A stretch of DNA of 64,000 nucleotides from Vibrio mimicus CAIM 602 (GTDB lineage: Bacteria > Pseudomonadota > Gammaproteobacteria > Enterobacterales > Vibrionaceae). Location of the stretch: positions 62,001-126,000 of the forward strand of contig NZ_AOMO01000024.1 of NCBI RefSeq assembly GCF_000338875.1, written 5' to 3'. Positions 9,631-18,509 of the stretch are shown here, piece by piece. A program made the translations under genes and the position numbers. Each line of letters starts with the position of its first letter. Position 1 is the first letter of the stretch. The notes below the pieces were generated by a model that saw only the letters and a list, made by a program, of their open reading frames with translations, was not told the DNA's origin and ran no database searches.

Positions 9631-12336
9631 ATGAAACTGAAAAGAACCCTACTCGCTACTTCCTTGCTATTTGCAATGCTTGCTCTTCCCGGATGTAACA
9701 TCGACTCTGACTCGGAAACACCCGTTATTTCTACCCCAACTTTGGATTATGTGGATACGTTGATCGGCACAAAGGGGCTTGGCAACGTTAATCCCTCCCC
9801 TGTCATGCCTGAAGGCATGATTCAACCTTCGCCAGATAACTTTGACCCAAGTGGTTGGGAAGGCAAAGGATCTCCTGTCGAATACGATCCTGTTCATAGC
9901 CTCCTTTCTGGCTTCTCCATGACCCACATTTCTGGTGCAGGTAAAGGCGACTTGAACGACTTCGCCTTCTTGCCATACACAGGCTCCAACACCAATCCAG
10001 TCACCATGGATAAAAGCGCTGAAGTGGCGAAAGTGGGTTATTACGCTGTAGAGCTTGTCGAAACAGGCGTGAAGGCAGAACTGTCCGCAACAGACCGTGT
10101 GGCGTTCCAACGTTACACCTTCAAACCGGATGAGGATCGTAAACTCCGTATCGACCTTCAACACGAGCTTTTAGAGCAATACGGAAACCACTCGCGCAGC
10201 ATCTACTACAAACGCGTGGATGACACCACTGTCGTGGGCGCTCGTACCTCAAATGAATGGGGTCAATGGCAAACCGTGTTTTTCGCGGCTCAATTTTCTG
10301 ACCCAATTATCGAAGAGGATCTGTACACCAAGCTCGCTTCAGAAAGCACATTGACACAGACCGATGCAACCGAAGTCGGCTTGGAAGATTACCGGGGTTA
10401 TGCGGAACATAACCCAATGTCGGGCGAGCCTGAGCCTGATCCAGAACGTTTGGCCAAACGCGCAAATGATGTTCTTACTCATTTGAACTTTGGTCAGAGC
10501 AACGAGCCGTTGATCGTCAAAGTCGCGATTTCTGGCACTGGGGTTGAAGGAGCACTGAAAAATTTAGCCGCAGACACTAACGGTTGGGACTTCGACAAAG
10601 TCGTGCAACAAAACCGCATTGCATGGCAAAACATCCTTGGTGAGTTTGAACTGGAAGGTGGAACCAAAGCTGACAAAACCCTGTTCTACACCTCGCTATA
10701 CCGCACCTTTATTGCGCCATTCCTCTATCAAGATGTGGACGGGAAATACCGTGGCATGGATGGCAAAGTACACCAAGCGGAAGATGGACTAGTGAACTAC
10801 TCGGTTTACTCCATGTGGGACACCTTCCGCGCGGCTCACCCTCTGAAAACCATTATCAACAAAGACCGTGCCATTGAACATGCGCGCGACCTTCTCAACA
10901 AGTACCAAATCGGCGGCGTACTGCCGAAATGGGAACTGCATTCTGAGTACACTGGTGAAATGGTTGGTCACCCAGCCATCTCTGTGATTGCGGACATCAT
11001 GGTCAAACATCCTGAAGCCTTCACTGCTGCAGAGTTTGACTTGGCGTTAAACGCGGCGGATGAAACGGCCAACTTCAATCTGGATAAAACCGAAAGCTGG
11101 GTGCCTTACCAAGACGCTTGGAACGGCGATAAACGCTTTACGGTAATGACTCGTCACAACAACTACCAAGAAGACGTCGGCTTTATTCCTGCCAATACCA
11201 AATGGGCACCCGATTCCAGTGACAAACCAGGTTACGTGGAAGGCTTGAAGATTGATAAATACGACGAGCTGGTGAACGAATCCGTTTCTTACGGTCTGGA
11301 GAACGCTTACTACGACTGGTGCATCGCACAAATCGCCAGGCTCGCAGGCAATGATCAACAGTACGATCGTTACATGGCACGTTCTGAATCATTCAAAAAC
11401 TACTTCGACTACAACCCTAAACAATACGGCAAGCTGCAAGACACTAAAGGCAAAGCATTAGGTGCGACGGGCTTTATGCGCCCGGCTTACATGAACAGCG
11501 GAACTAAGGTTTGGGCAAACAACCTCAAAGCAGAATGTTTAGATGACAACATGGCGCTCACTATCCCCGACGGTATGGATTACAACGCCTGTAAAGACCG
11601 TAAAGCACTGAACGAAAGCGACGCGTTCTGGCCTTACCGCGCCGAGCACCGAGGCGAAGACTTCACCGAAGGCAACACATGGCAATGGACATGGTTTGCA
11701 CCGCACAACCTAAATGGCCTTGCTAACGTAATGGGCGGTAAACACATCGACCGTACCGATTTCACTCTTCCTGAAGCACTAACCGAGCAAGGCAAAACTG
11801 CGTTTCTAGCGAACTTAAACGCACTGTTTAATGCCAACTCCAACGCGGATACCAGCCAATCACACGACATGTCAGGCTATATCGGTCAATTCGTGATGGG
11901 TAACGAGCCCGATCACCACGTGCCTTACCTATACAACTGGACGGCCGAACCGTGGAGGACACAAGAAGTGCTTAGCCACGCGATGAGTGAGTTCTACCAC
12001 CCCACTCATGAAGGCCTGATTGGTAATGAAGACGTCGGTCAAATGTCGGCGTGGTACGTCATGTCAGCTCTGGGCTTCTACCAAGTTACCCCAGGTGATG
12101 CAACGTACACCATAGGTCGCCCTTTGTTCGACAAGGCCATCATTCCTGTCGATGGCGGCAAGTTCACCATCACCTCGGAAAACAACAGCCCAAAGAACAT
12201 CTACGTGAAGTCGGCAACCATCAACGGCAAACCGCTAGGTAGCCACTTCAGCTTCGCACACAGCGAATTGAAAGACGGTGGTGAACTGCACTTCGTGATG
12301 ACGGCTGACAAGTCTGAAGCGATGAAAGCGCAGTGA
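9631..12336 (+). CDS. GH92 alpha-mannosidase lipoprotein 3 (long form)
   Basis: Family 92 alpha-mannosidase, 901 residues, about 90 longer than its neighbours 2, 4 and 5. The signal peptide ends in LPGC (Cys22, then Asn). Extra residues are seen around 230-280 and in a cysteine-containing segment before the catalytic glutamate. Glu680 (FTEGNTWQW) and Asp801 (GNEDVGQMSAW) are kept. The usual FSHTHLSG block reads FSMTHISG, losing the first His, and QLSPDT reads QPSPDN, so substrate recognition near the N-terminal domain may differ. The C-terminal 200 residues are nearly those of genes 2 and 4. Transcribed with the array; its start is preceded by GTGGAA. Confidence 0.93.
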   Translation: MKLKRTLLATSLLFAMLALPGCNIDSDSETPVISTPTLDYVDTLIGTKGLGNVNPSPVMPEGMIQPSPDNFDPSGWEGKGSPVEYDPVHSLLSGFSMTHISGAGKGDLNDFAFLPYTGSNTNPVTMDKSAEVAKVGYYAVELVETGVKAELSATDRVAFQRYTFKPDEDRKLRIDLQHELLEQYGNHSRSIYYKRVDDTTVVGARTSNEWGQWQTVFFAAQFSDPIIEEDLYTKLASESTLTQTDATEVGLEDYRGYAEHNPMSGEPEPDPERLAKRANDVLTHLNFGQSNEPLIVKVAISGTGVEGALKNLAADTNGWDFDKVVQQNRIAWQNILGEFELEGGTKADKTLFYTSLYRTFIAPFLYQDVDGKYRGMDGKVHQAEDGLVNYSVYSMWDTFRAAHPLKTIINKDRAIEHARDLLNKYQIGGVLPKWELHSEYTGEMVGHPAISVIADIMVKHPEAFTAAEFDLALNAADETANFNLDKTESWVPYQDAWNGDKRFTVMTRHNNYQEDVGFIPANTKWAPDSSDKPGYVEGLKIDKYDELVNESVSYGLENAYYDWCIAQIARLAGNDQQYDRYMARSESFKNYFDYNPKQYGKLQDTKGKALGATGFMRPAYMNSGTKVWANNLKAECLDDNMALTIPDGMDYNACKDRKALNESDAFWPYRAEHRGEDFTEGNTWQWTWFAPHNLNGLANVMGGKHIDRTDFTLPEALTEQGKTAFLANLNALFNANSNADTSQSHDMSGYIGQFVMGNEPDHHVPYLYNWTAEPWRTQEVLSHAMSEFYHPTHEGLIGNEDVGQMSAWYVMSALGFYQVTPGDATYTIGRPLFDKAIIPVDGGKFTITSENNSPKNIYVKSATINGKPLGSHFSFAHSELKDGGELHFVMTADKSEAMKAQ

Positions 12337-12357
12337 ACAACAGGAATCCAAATACTA

Positions 12358-12378
12358 AAGGGGCAACCTCAACCCCTT
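12358..12378 (+). terminator. Intergenic hairpin after GH92-3
   Basis: AAGGGG/CCCCTT stem with a nine-base loop, followed by CTTTCT. This is a weak terminator or an mRNA hairpin, at the same relative place as the other hairpins of the array. Confidence 0.5.
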
Positions 12379-12414
12379 CTTTCTGTAGAAACTTAACTTC
12401 TGTGGAACCATAAA

Positions 12415-14865
12415 ATGAAACTCAAAAGCCCACTTATCCCTACCGCTATTCTCACTGCTATTTTTGGTCTTGCAGGCTGTAACATTGACGACGACAAGCC
12501 CGGATCCCCCGCCCTCAATACGTCATTGACCCAGTACGTCAATCCACTGATTGGTACTGGCGCAGATGGTCACACCTTCCCCGGCGCAGTTGTGCCTTAC
12601 GGTTTGGTGCAACTTTCACCGGATACTGAAATGGAAGGCTGGGGCTCAGCCGCCGGCTATTTTGACCACGGCAAGCTCACCGAAATCCCAGTTTACGGTT
12701 TTTCCCACACTCACCTTTCTGGTACAGGCATTGCTGACCTTGGCGACATTTTAGTTCTGCCTTTTACTAAGAAAGAACACGCCATCTTCAACACCTTCGA
12801 TAAAGAAAACGAAACGGCTGAAGCAGGCTACTACTCCGTGGAACTCAACAAAGGTGAAATCAAGGCAGAGCTAACCACAACGCAACGTGTTGGCTTTCAT
12901 CGCTACACCTTTAAAGAAGGTACCACACCGCACATTAAGTTCGACCTAGACCACACCCTTAATAAAGGTCATTTAAACAACCGTACCATGAAGGGTGATC
13001 TTGAGTTCATCGACGCATACACCATTCGTGGTTTGCGCAGTTCAAACGGCTGGGCGAACAATCAACACATTTATTTCTACGCAACCTTCAACCAACCTAT
13101 CATGAAGGCGATGGCTTTGGTTGATGATGCTGAAACAGAAATCGATGTGAACAATGACAATATCGATGCCATTAAAACCATTGCATACCTAGAGTTTGCG
13201 CCATCCTCGACGCCGCTAGAAATCCAAGTTGGCTTGTCTCCAACAGGTACAGAAGGTGCGCAAAAAAACCTAGAAGCGGAAGCGAAGAATGTGTCGTTTG
13301 ACACGACACGTGCACAAGCGAACGACGCTTGGCAACAAGAGTTGAGTCGAATATTGGTGTCTGGTGGTACAGAAGATCAGAAAGAGATCTTCTACACCGC
13401 GCTTTACCATGCCTCCATCGCACCAATGATTTTCCAAGACGTGGACGGTCAATACCCAGCAATGCGCACTCGCATTCAAAAAGACGCGGGCAATACACCA
13501 AACTTCTCCGTGTATTCCATGTGGGATACCTTCCGTGCAGCGCATCCACTGAAAACCATCATTGATCCAGAGCGTGCGAAAGCATTCGCTAACGACCTAA
13601 TTCGCAAATACCAAGATGGCGGCATCCTACCGAAATGGGAATTACACAGCCATTACACAGGAACCATGATTGGTTTCCCGGCAGTGTCGATCATTGCTGA
13701 TGCAATGGCGAAAGGTTTGGACATCGACTCGCAACAGGCCAAAGAGGCGGCGGAGTTTACCGTCCGTTACCATGAAACCTCTGAATTTCCAGACTGGACT
13801 GAAGATAACAACATTGGCGCTGCAAACGTGTTGCAAGTGGAGGCATACCAAGAGAATGGCTTTGTGCACCACGGCTACTGGAACAGTGCATCTTACTCCC
13901 TTGAGTTCGCTTATGGTGACTGGGCAATGTCTGAAATCGCACGCATGGCGGGCGATGTGAAGTTGCAAGAAGAGTTCCTGACCCGCTCAAAGAACTGGCT
14001 CAATCATTGGGATGCGAAAACCGGATTCTTACGTCCGAAGAACCACCCTCTTAGTTCATCGCCAAACAAGCCACCATTGGAATTTAATAGACCCGTTGAT
14101 GAAGACCGTTTGGATGAGTGCGTGATGATTGAGTGGCCGGAAGGCTCTGGCGAGAAGAAGGAGAAATGTCCCCTACTGCCATTTGACCCTTACTACGTAG
14201 ATGAATTTGCCTACACAGAAGGGAACGCATGGCAATGGAAATTCCAGCCAATGCACGATTTCAACCGATTAAAAGAAGAGATCTACAAAGCCGATTTAGT
14301 ACAAGGCAAAGACACCACACCAGAAAAAGCCTTTCGCGAAGATTTGGATGAATTATTCAATGCACGCTCATCGAATACAGGTGAAGAGCTGCCAGATCTA
14401 ACGGGTTACATAGGCCAATACATGCATGGTAACGAACCGTCGCACCATATTCCTTACCTCTATACACTGACGGATGAACCTTGGAAAACACAAGAGTATC
14501 TCGACCGCATCATGTCTGAAATGTACACCATAGAACCAACAGGTTTAATTGGTAACGAAGACGTGGGTCAGATGAGTTCGTGGTACGTGATGTCAGCGAT
14601 GGGCTTCTACCAAGTCACTCCTGGTGACGCCACTTACACCGTTGGCCGACCTATGTTCGATGAAGTCACCATTCCAGTGGCAGACGGCGAATTTAAAGTC
14701 ATCGCCGATAACAACAGCCCGCATCATAAGTATGTGAAGTCCGTAACCATTAACGGCCAACCACTCGACAAAAACTTTACTTTCAAACACAGCGAAATCA
14801 GAGCCGGTGGCGTGCTGCACTTCGTGATGACCGGCGACAAGCAAGAGGCACTCCCCGCCGATTGA
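12415..14865 (+). CDS. GH92 alpha-mannosidase lipoprotein 4
   Basis: Family 92 alpha-mannosidase, 816 residues. The signal peptide ends in LAGC (Cys22, then Asn), pointing to the outer membrane. Blocks in order: YVNPLIGTGADGHTFPGA, FSHTHLSGTGIADLGD, a stretch around 550-590 with Cys and acidic residues not seen in gene 2, Glu602 in YTEGNAWQW, HGNEPSHH, and Asp716 in GNEDVGQMSSW. Both candidate catalytic residues are intact. The tail is GGVLHFVMTGDKQEA. Closest by eye to genes 2 and 5. It would remove terminal mannose outside the cytoplasm; linkage cannot be read from sequence. Confidence 0.94.
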   Translation: MKLKSPLIPTAILTAIFGLAGCNIDDDKPGSPALNTSLTQYVNPLIGTGADGHTFPGAVVPYGLVQLSPDTEMEGWGSAAGYFDHGKLTEIPVYGFSHTHLSGTGIADLGDILVLPFTKKEHAIFNTFDKENETAEAGYYSVELNKGEIKAELTTTQRVGFHRYTFKEGTTPHIKFDLDHTLNKGHLNNRTMKGDLEFIDAYTIRGLRSSNGWANNQHIYFYATFNQPIMKAMALVDDAETEIDVNNDNIDAIKTIAYLEFAPSSTPLEIQVGLSPTGTEGAQKNLEAEAKNVSFDTTRAQANDAWQQELSRILVSGGTEDQKEIFYTALYHASIAPMIFQDVDGQYPAMRTRIQKDAGNTPNFSVYSMWDTFRAAHPLKTIIDPERAKAFANDLIRKYQDGGILPKWELHSHYTGTMIGFPAVSIIADAMAKGLDIDSQQAKEAAEFTVRYHETSEFPDWTEDNNIGAANVLQVEAYQENGFVHHGYWNSASYSLEFAYGDWAMSEIARMAGDVKLQEEFLTRSKNWLNHWDAKTGFLRPKNHPLSSSPNKPPLEFNRPVDEDRLDECVMIEWPEGSGEKKEKCPLLPFDPYYVDEFAYTEGNAWQWKFQPMHDFNRLKEEIYKADLVQGKDTTPEKAFREDLDELFNARSSNTGEELPDLTGYIGQYMHGNEPSHHIPYLYTLTDEPWKTQEYLDRIMSEMYTIEPTGLIGNEDVGQMSSWYVMSAMGFYQVTPGDATYTVGRPMFDEVTIPVADGEFKVIADNNSPHHKYVKSVTINGQPLDKNFTFKHSEIRAGGVLHFVMTGDKQEALPAD

Positions 14866-14915
14866 TTTGGAATTATCGCATTTCTGCCACCTAGCACTTA
14901 GGCACCAATGCAACT

Positions 14916-14934
14916 GGGGAGTCATAGGCTCCCC
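14916..14934 (+). terminator. Intergenic hairpin after GH92-4
   Basis: GGGGAG/CTCCCC stem with a seven-base loop in the gap before GH92-5; no T-run follows. Probably an mRNA hairpin rather than a stop signal. The GH92-5 ribosome site AAGGAG lies just after it. Confidence 0.45.
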
Positions 14935-14953
14935 CTAATAAGGAGTCAACATA

Positions 14954-17410
14954 ATGAAATTAACAAAAACCTGTATCTCAATAGCGGTCAGCGCAAGCGT
15001 GTTTGGCCTCACTGGTTGTAACGTTGAAGATGATTCCTCAGCCGTCGATACCAGCGTTCTAAAATACGTAAACCCATTTATCGGTACTGGCTTTAACGGC
15101 CATACCTTCCCAGGCCCTGTTGTACCAGAAGGCATGGTGCAACTTTCTCCGGATACTGAACTGATTGGCTGGCACTCTTCTTCCGGTTACCACTTCGATA
15201 AAACAACCTTATTTGGCTTCTCTCATACCCACCTTTCTGGCACAGGTATGGGAGGTTTAGGTGATATTCTGTTCCTGCCATTTACTGAAGACAAATCGAA
15301 ATACATTGAAGACAGTGACGACTATCGCAAAGCGATTGCAGTCAAAATGGACAAAACATCCGAGGTTTCGGAGCCAGGATATTATTCGGTGACGATCGAA
15401 GAAAACGGCATCAAAGCAGAGTTGACGGCATCAGAGCGCGTTGGTTTTCACCGCTACACGTATCCGCAAGGCCAACCACAGCGGTTAAAGATCGACCTAA
15501 ACTCCATCCTCAACAGTGATTGGGGCGCCACTTCCCTACGCAACAAGCTAACGATTAGCGAAGATGGTTACAGCGTGACAGGTGAGCGTGATGCCGCGCA
15601 CTTTTCTGGCTGGGCAAAAAATCAAAGAATCTTCTTTTATGCAACGTTCGATAAGAAGATTAAAGATGTCTACATTCTCTCCAATGGCAAACCAGTGGAC
15701 GGCTTGACTGCAGAACACATCGGTGACCCGAGCAAACGCATCAAAGCTGACGTAACCGCGTATATTGAGTTTGAAGATGAGGGCACACCACTACTCAACG
15801 CTCAAGTTGCGTTATCTGCCGTCGATCCACAAGGGGCGATAAACAACCATGATGCAGAAGCAAATATCTCATTCGATACTGCGAGAAACAACGCCCGTAC
15901 GAAATGGAAGAATGCGCTGAACTTCTCTATCGAGGGGGGGACAGAAGATCAGAAAAAAATCTTTTTCACCGCGCTCTACCACACCAAGATTGCCCCTATT
16001 GTTCACCAAGATGTGGATGGTCGATTCCGTGGCATGGGTAAAGGCTCAATTCAAAATGGCGAAGGTGAATACGCCATCGCTTACGGCCAAGCGACAGAAG
16101 CACAACCAAACTTCTCAGTCTTTTCATTATGGGATACCCAACGCGCATTGCATCCGCTAAAAACCATTACCGAGCCCACTCGTGCCATCCAATATGCGAA
16201 GAGCCTTGTGCAGAAGTACACCGAAAGTGGTTTGCTTCCGAAATGGGAGCATTTAGGCGATGAAACAGGCACCATGGTGGGCTACCCTGCAACCACCATC
16301 ATTGCGGATGCGCTCACTAAATACCCAGAGGAATTTACCCAAGAAGAAAAAGAACTGGCGCTGAAAGCCGCCATCGATTCCTCCACTTACGATAACTACG
16401 CAGCACTGCAAACTGAGTGGGATCCGGACGTATTGGACCGAACCCTAACCAAGCACATCGATTACATCGAAAAGTATGGTTTTGCGCCTGCGGTTCAGCG
16501 AATCGATGGAGAACCTGTGTTTGAAGACTATACGTTGGAATCGGTATCGTATGGCTTAGAAAACGCGTTCTACGATTGGGCCATCGCACAAATTGCAAAA
16601 GCTGCGGGCGATACTCAAACCGAAGAAAAATACCTCAAGCGTTCAAAAGGCTATCAAAAGTATTTCGATTACAACCCAGCCGAATATGCTGAGCATGGTG
16701 TCACGGGCTTTATGCGCCCGGTGATGATTGACAAGACCTTTATGACACCATTCGATCCCTACGGTACGGAGCACGAAACGGGCAACTATACCGAAGGGAA
16801 TGCATGGCAATGGACGTGGTTTGTGCCCCATGACATCGTGGGCTTGAAGCACATCATGGGTGGCGAAGCGCAGTTCCTGAAGAACTTAGAAGCTACCTTC
16901 ACTGCCGAAAGCCAAGGCAGCGAAACACCCGACATGTCCGGCTTGATTGGCCAAGTAGCTTTTGGGAACGAACCTTCACACCATATCCCTTACTTATATA
17001 ACTGGACAGCGGAACCATGGAAAACCCAAGAAGTGGTCGATCACATTCTTGATGATATGTACTTGGCAACACCAGCAGGCGTGGTTGGCAATGAAGATGT
17101 CGGTGCTATGTCGGCGTGGTACATAATGTCTTCACTCGGTTTTTACCAAGTGAATGCCGCAGAGCCTACCTACACAATCGGTCGTCCTCTGTTTGATAAA
17201 GCGGTTATTCCGGTGAAAGGCGGCAAGTTCACCATCACAACGGAAAACAATGCCGATGACAATATGTACATTAAGTCTGTCACCATTAACGGTAAAGCAT
17301 TGGAAAATGGTTTGTTCTTCCATCATTCGGAGTTTATACCGGGTGGCGAGCTGCACTTTGTCATGACGGGCAATCAATCTGAAGCGATGAAAGCTAACCT
17401 AAGCAAATAG
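14954..17410 (+). CDS. GH92 alpha-mannosidase lipoprotein 5
   Basis: Family 92 alpha-mannosidase, 818 residues, last of the array. The signal peptide ends in LTGC (Cys22, then Asn). Blocks in order: YVNPFIGTGFNGHTFPG, FSHTHLSGTGMGGLGD, Glu614 in YTEGNAWQW, FGNEPSHH (Phe replaces the usual His), and Asp715 in GNEDVGAMSAW. The candidate acid and base are kept. The C-terminus GGELHFVMTGNQSEAMKA matches genes 2 and 3 closely, a sign of duplication. A good AAGGAG ribosome site lies 8 bases upstream of the ATG, better than in the other copies. Confidence 0.94.
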   Translation: MKLTKTCISIAVSASVFGLTGCNVEDDSSAVDTSVLKYVNPFIGTGFNGHTFPGPVVPEGMVQLSPDTELIGWHSSSGYHFDKTTLFGFSHTHLSGTGMGGLGDILFLPFTEDKSKYIEDSDDYRKAIAVKMDKTSEVSEPGYYSVTIEENGIKAELTASERVGFHRYTYPQGQPQRLKIDLNSILNSDWGATSLRNKLTISEDGYSVTGERDAAHFSGWAKNQRIFFYATFDKKIKDVYILSNGKPVDGLTAEHIGDPSKRIKADVTAYIEFEDEGTPLLNAQVALSAVDPQGAINNHDAEANISFDTARNNARTKWKNALNFSIEGGTEDQKKIFFTALYHTKIAPIVHQDVDGRFRGMGKGSIQNGEGEYAIAYGQATEAQPNFSVFSLWDTQRALHPLKTITEPTRAIQYAKSLVQKYTESGLLPKWEHLGDETGTMVGYPATTIIADALTKYPEEFTQEEKELALKAAIDSSTYDNYAALQTEWDPDVLDRTLTKHIDYIEKYGFAPAVQRIDGEPVFEDYTLESVSYGLENAFYDWAIAQIAKAAGDTQTEEKYLKRSKGYQKYFDYNPAEYAEHGVTGFMRPVMIDKTFMTPFDPYGTEHETGNYTEGNAWQWTWFVPHDIVGLKHIMGGEAQFLKNLEATFTAESQGSETPDMSGLIGQVAFGNEPSHHIPYLYNWTAEPWKTQEVVDHILDDMYLATPAGVVGNEDVGAMSAWYIMSSLGFYQVNAAEPTYTIGRPLFDKAVIPVKGGKFTITTENNADDNMYIKSVTINGKALENGLFFHHSEFIPGGELHFVMTGNQSEAMKANLSK

Positions 17411-17415
17411 TGATT

Positions 17416-17442
17416 GGGGGGAATGTATATCTCCCCCTTTTT
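17416..17442 (+). terminator. Terminator at the end of the GH92 array
   Basis: A G-rich strand pairs with TCCCCC across a short A/T loop, followed by five T. It lies six bases after the GH92-5 stop and closes the array. Confidence 0.8.
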
Positions 17443-17522
17443 AAAAGATCGGTATTTTTTACTCAGGTTTCCACCATCTCTCACTTTAGTACCACGAAGC
17501 TACTTGGGCATTACCCATCCCA

Positions 17523-18413
17523 TTAGCTTTCTAACAACTCGGAACGTACTTTAGTTACTTTAGCAGCAGGTTTAACAATCAAACTGATACCAACGAGAAA
17601 CATCACACAAGCTACAATTTGCGCCGAACTGAGCTCCTCACCATACATAAAGTAACCCGAAATTAATGCAAACACAGGAACCAGCAAAGTCAGCGGCGCA
17701 GTGGTACTCAGCGGATAACGAATCAGTAATCGGTTCCATACCCAGTAACCAAATAGTGTGGTTGGGTAAGCCTGAAAAACAACAGCAACTGTAGTACTCA
17801 CATCCCATACTTTGAAAGCGTGCGAAATGATGTTGGGTCCATAGAGGGTGACAGCAAAAAGAATCAAAGGAATCGGCGCGAATAACATTCCCCACACATT
17901 AAAAGCGAAAGCTTGCGTCGTTTTCGATGCTTTAACGATCATCCCCATCACTGTCCAACATGCTGCCGCAACCATAATGAACAGCAAACCTAGAAGAGTA
18001 ATATTGCCATTGGTTGTCGATACCAGTACCAATAAAGCCACCAGCGCAGTTCCTGCCCCTAGCATTTTGCGTTTTGACACAAGTTCTTTATGAATAAATA
18101 CCCCAACGGCCATGCTGATCAGCGCATTGGATGAAAGCAGCACAGAAGACATTCCAGAAGAGAGTCCCGCAGTTATCGACCAAGAAGCCATGCCCCAAAT
18201 CCCAACACCAAACACTAAGCCGTAGCTGAATAAGTAACGCCAAGCCACAGTGGGTCGTCGAATAAAAAAAATCGCCGGTATCACGGCCAGAGTAAACCGG
18301 GCTGCGGTTGCCAACAATGGGTGTACTTCCGTGATTCCCAGTTTAATCATCGAGAAATTAAAGCCCCATATCGCCATAACAAAAATCGCCAAAAGCAAAT
18401 CGTTCCTTTTCAT
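17523..18413 (-). CDS. EamA/DMT-family exporter
   Basis: Inner-membrane transporter of 296 residues with about ten hydrophobic segments and two EamA repeats, opening with WGFNFSMIKLGI as in E. coli EamA. Members export amino acids or other small metabolites; the substrate here is not known. It is divergent from a MocR-type regulator (start 18510) across 96 bases that contain repeated GTACAGTTA boxes, a common arrangement in which the regulator controls the exporter. It lies between the mannosidases and the second PTS without an obvious role in sugar use. Confidence 0.87.
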   Translation of the reverse strand: MKRNDLLLAIFVMAIWGFNFSMIKLGITEVHPLLATAARFTLAVIPAIFFIRRPTVAWRYLFSYGLVFGVGIWGMASWSITAGLSSGMSSVLLSSNALISMAVGVFIHKELVSKRKMLGAGTALVALLVLVSTTNGNITLLGLLFIMVAAACWTVMGMIVKASKTTQAFAFNVWGMLFAPIPLILFAVTLYGPNIISHAFKVWDVSTTVAVVFQAYPTTLFGYWVWNRLLIRYPLSTTAPLTLLVPVFALISGYFMYGEELSSAQIVACVMFLVGISLIVKPAAKVTKVRSELLES

Positions 18414-18452
18414 AACTGTCCTCCTTTTTGCTTGAAAAGCAGTATTACGCGA

Positions 18453-18503
18453 GTACAGTTAGCAATACAGATACAATTTTTCACATAAAAATCGGTACAG
18501 TTA
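18453..18503. promoter_or_regulatory. Direct repeats GTACAGTTA, candidate MocR operator
   Basis: GTACAGTTA occurs at 18453-18461 and again at 18495-18503, exactly 42 bases apart (about four helical turns). A related ATACAGATA lies between them at 18465-18473. MocR regulators are known to bind direct repeats in the divergent region next to their own gene. The right-hand copy ends seven bases before the MocR start codon, so binding there would also repress that gene. Confidence 0.6.
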
Positions 18504-18509
18504 TAGGTT

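Noticed and set aside
13172-13968. Several overlapping frames on both strands within GH92-4
   Set aside because: Shadows of a long, well-supported coding gene; no start sites or domains.
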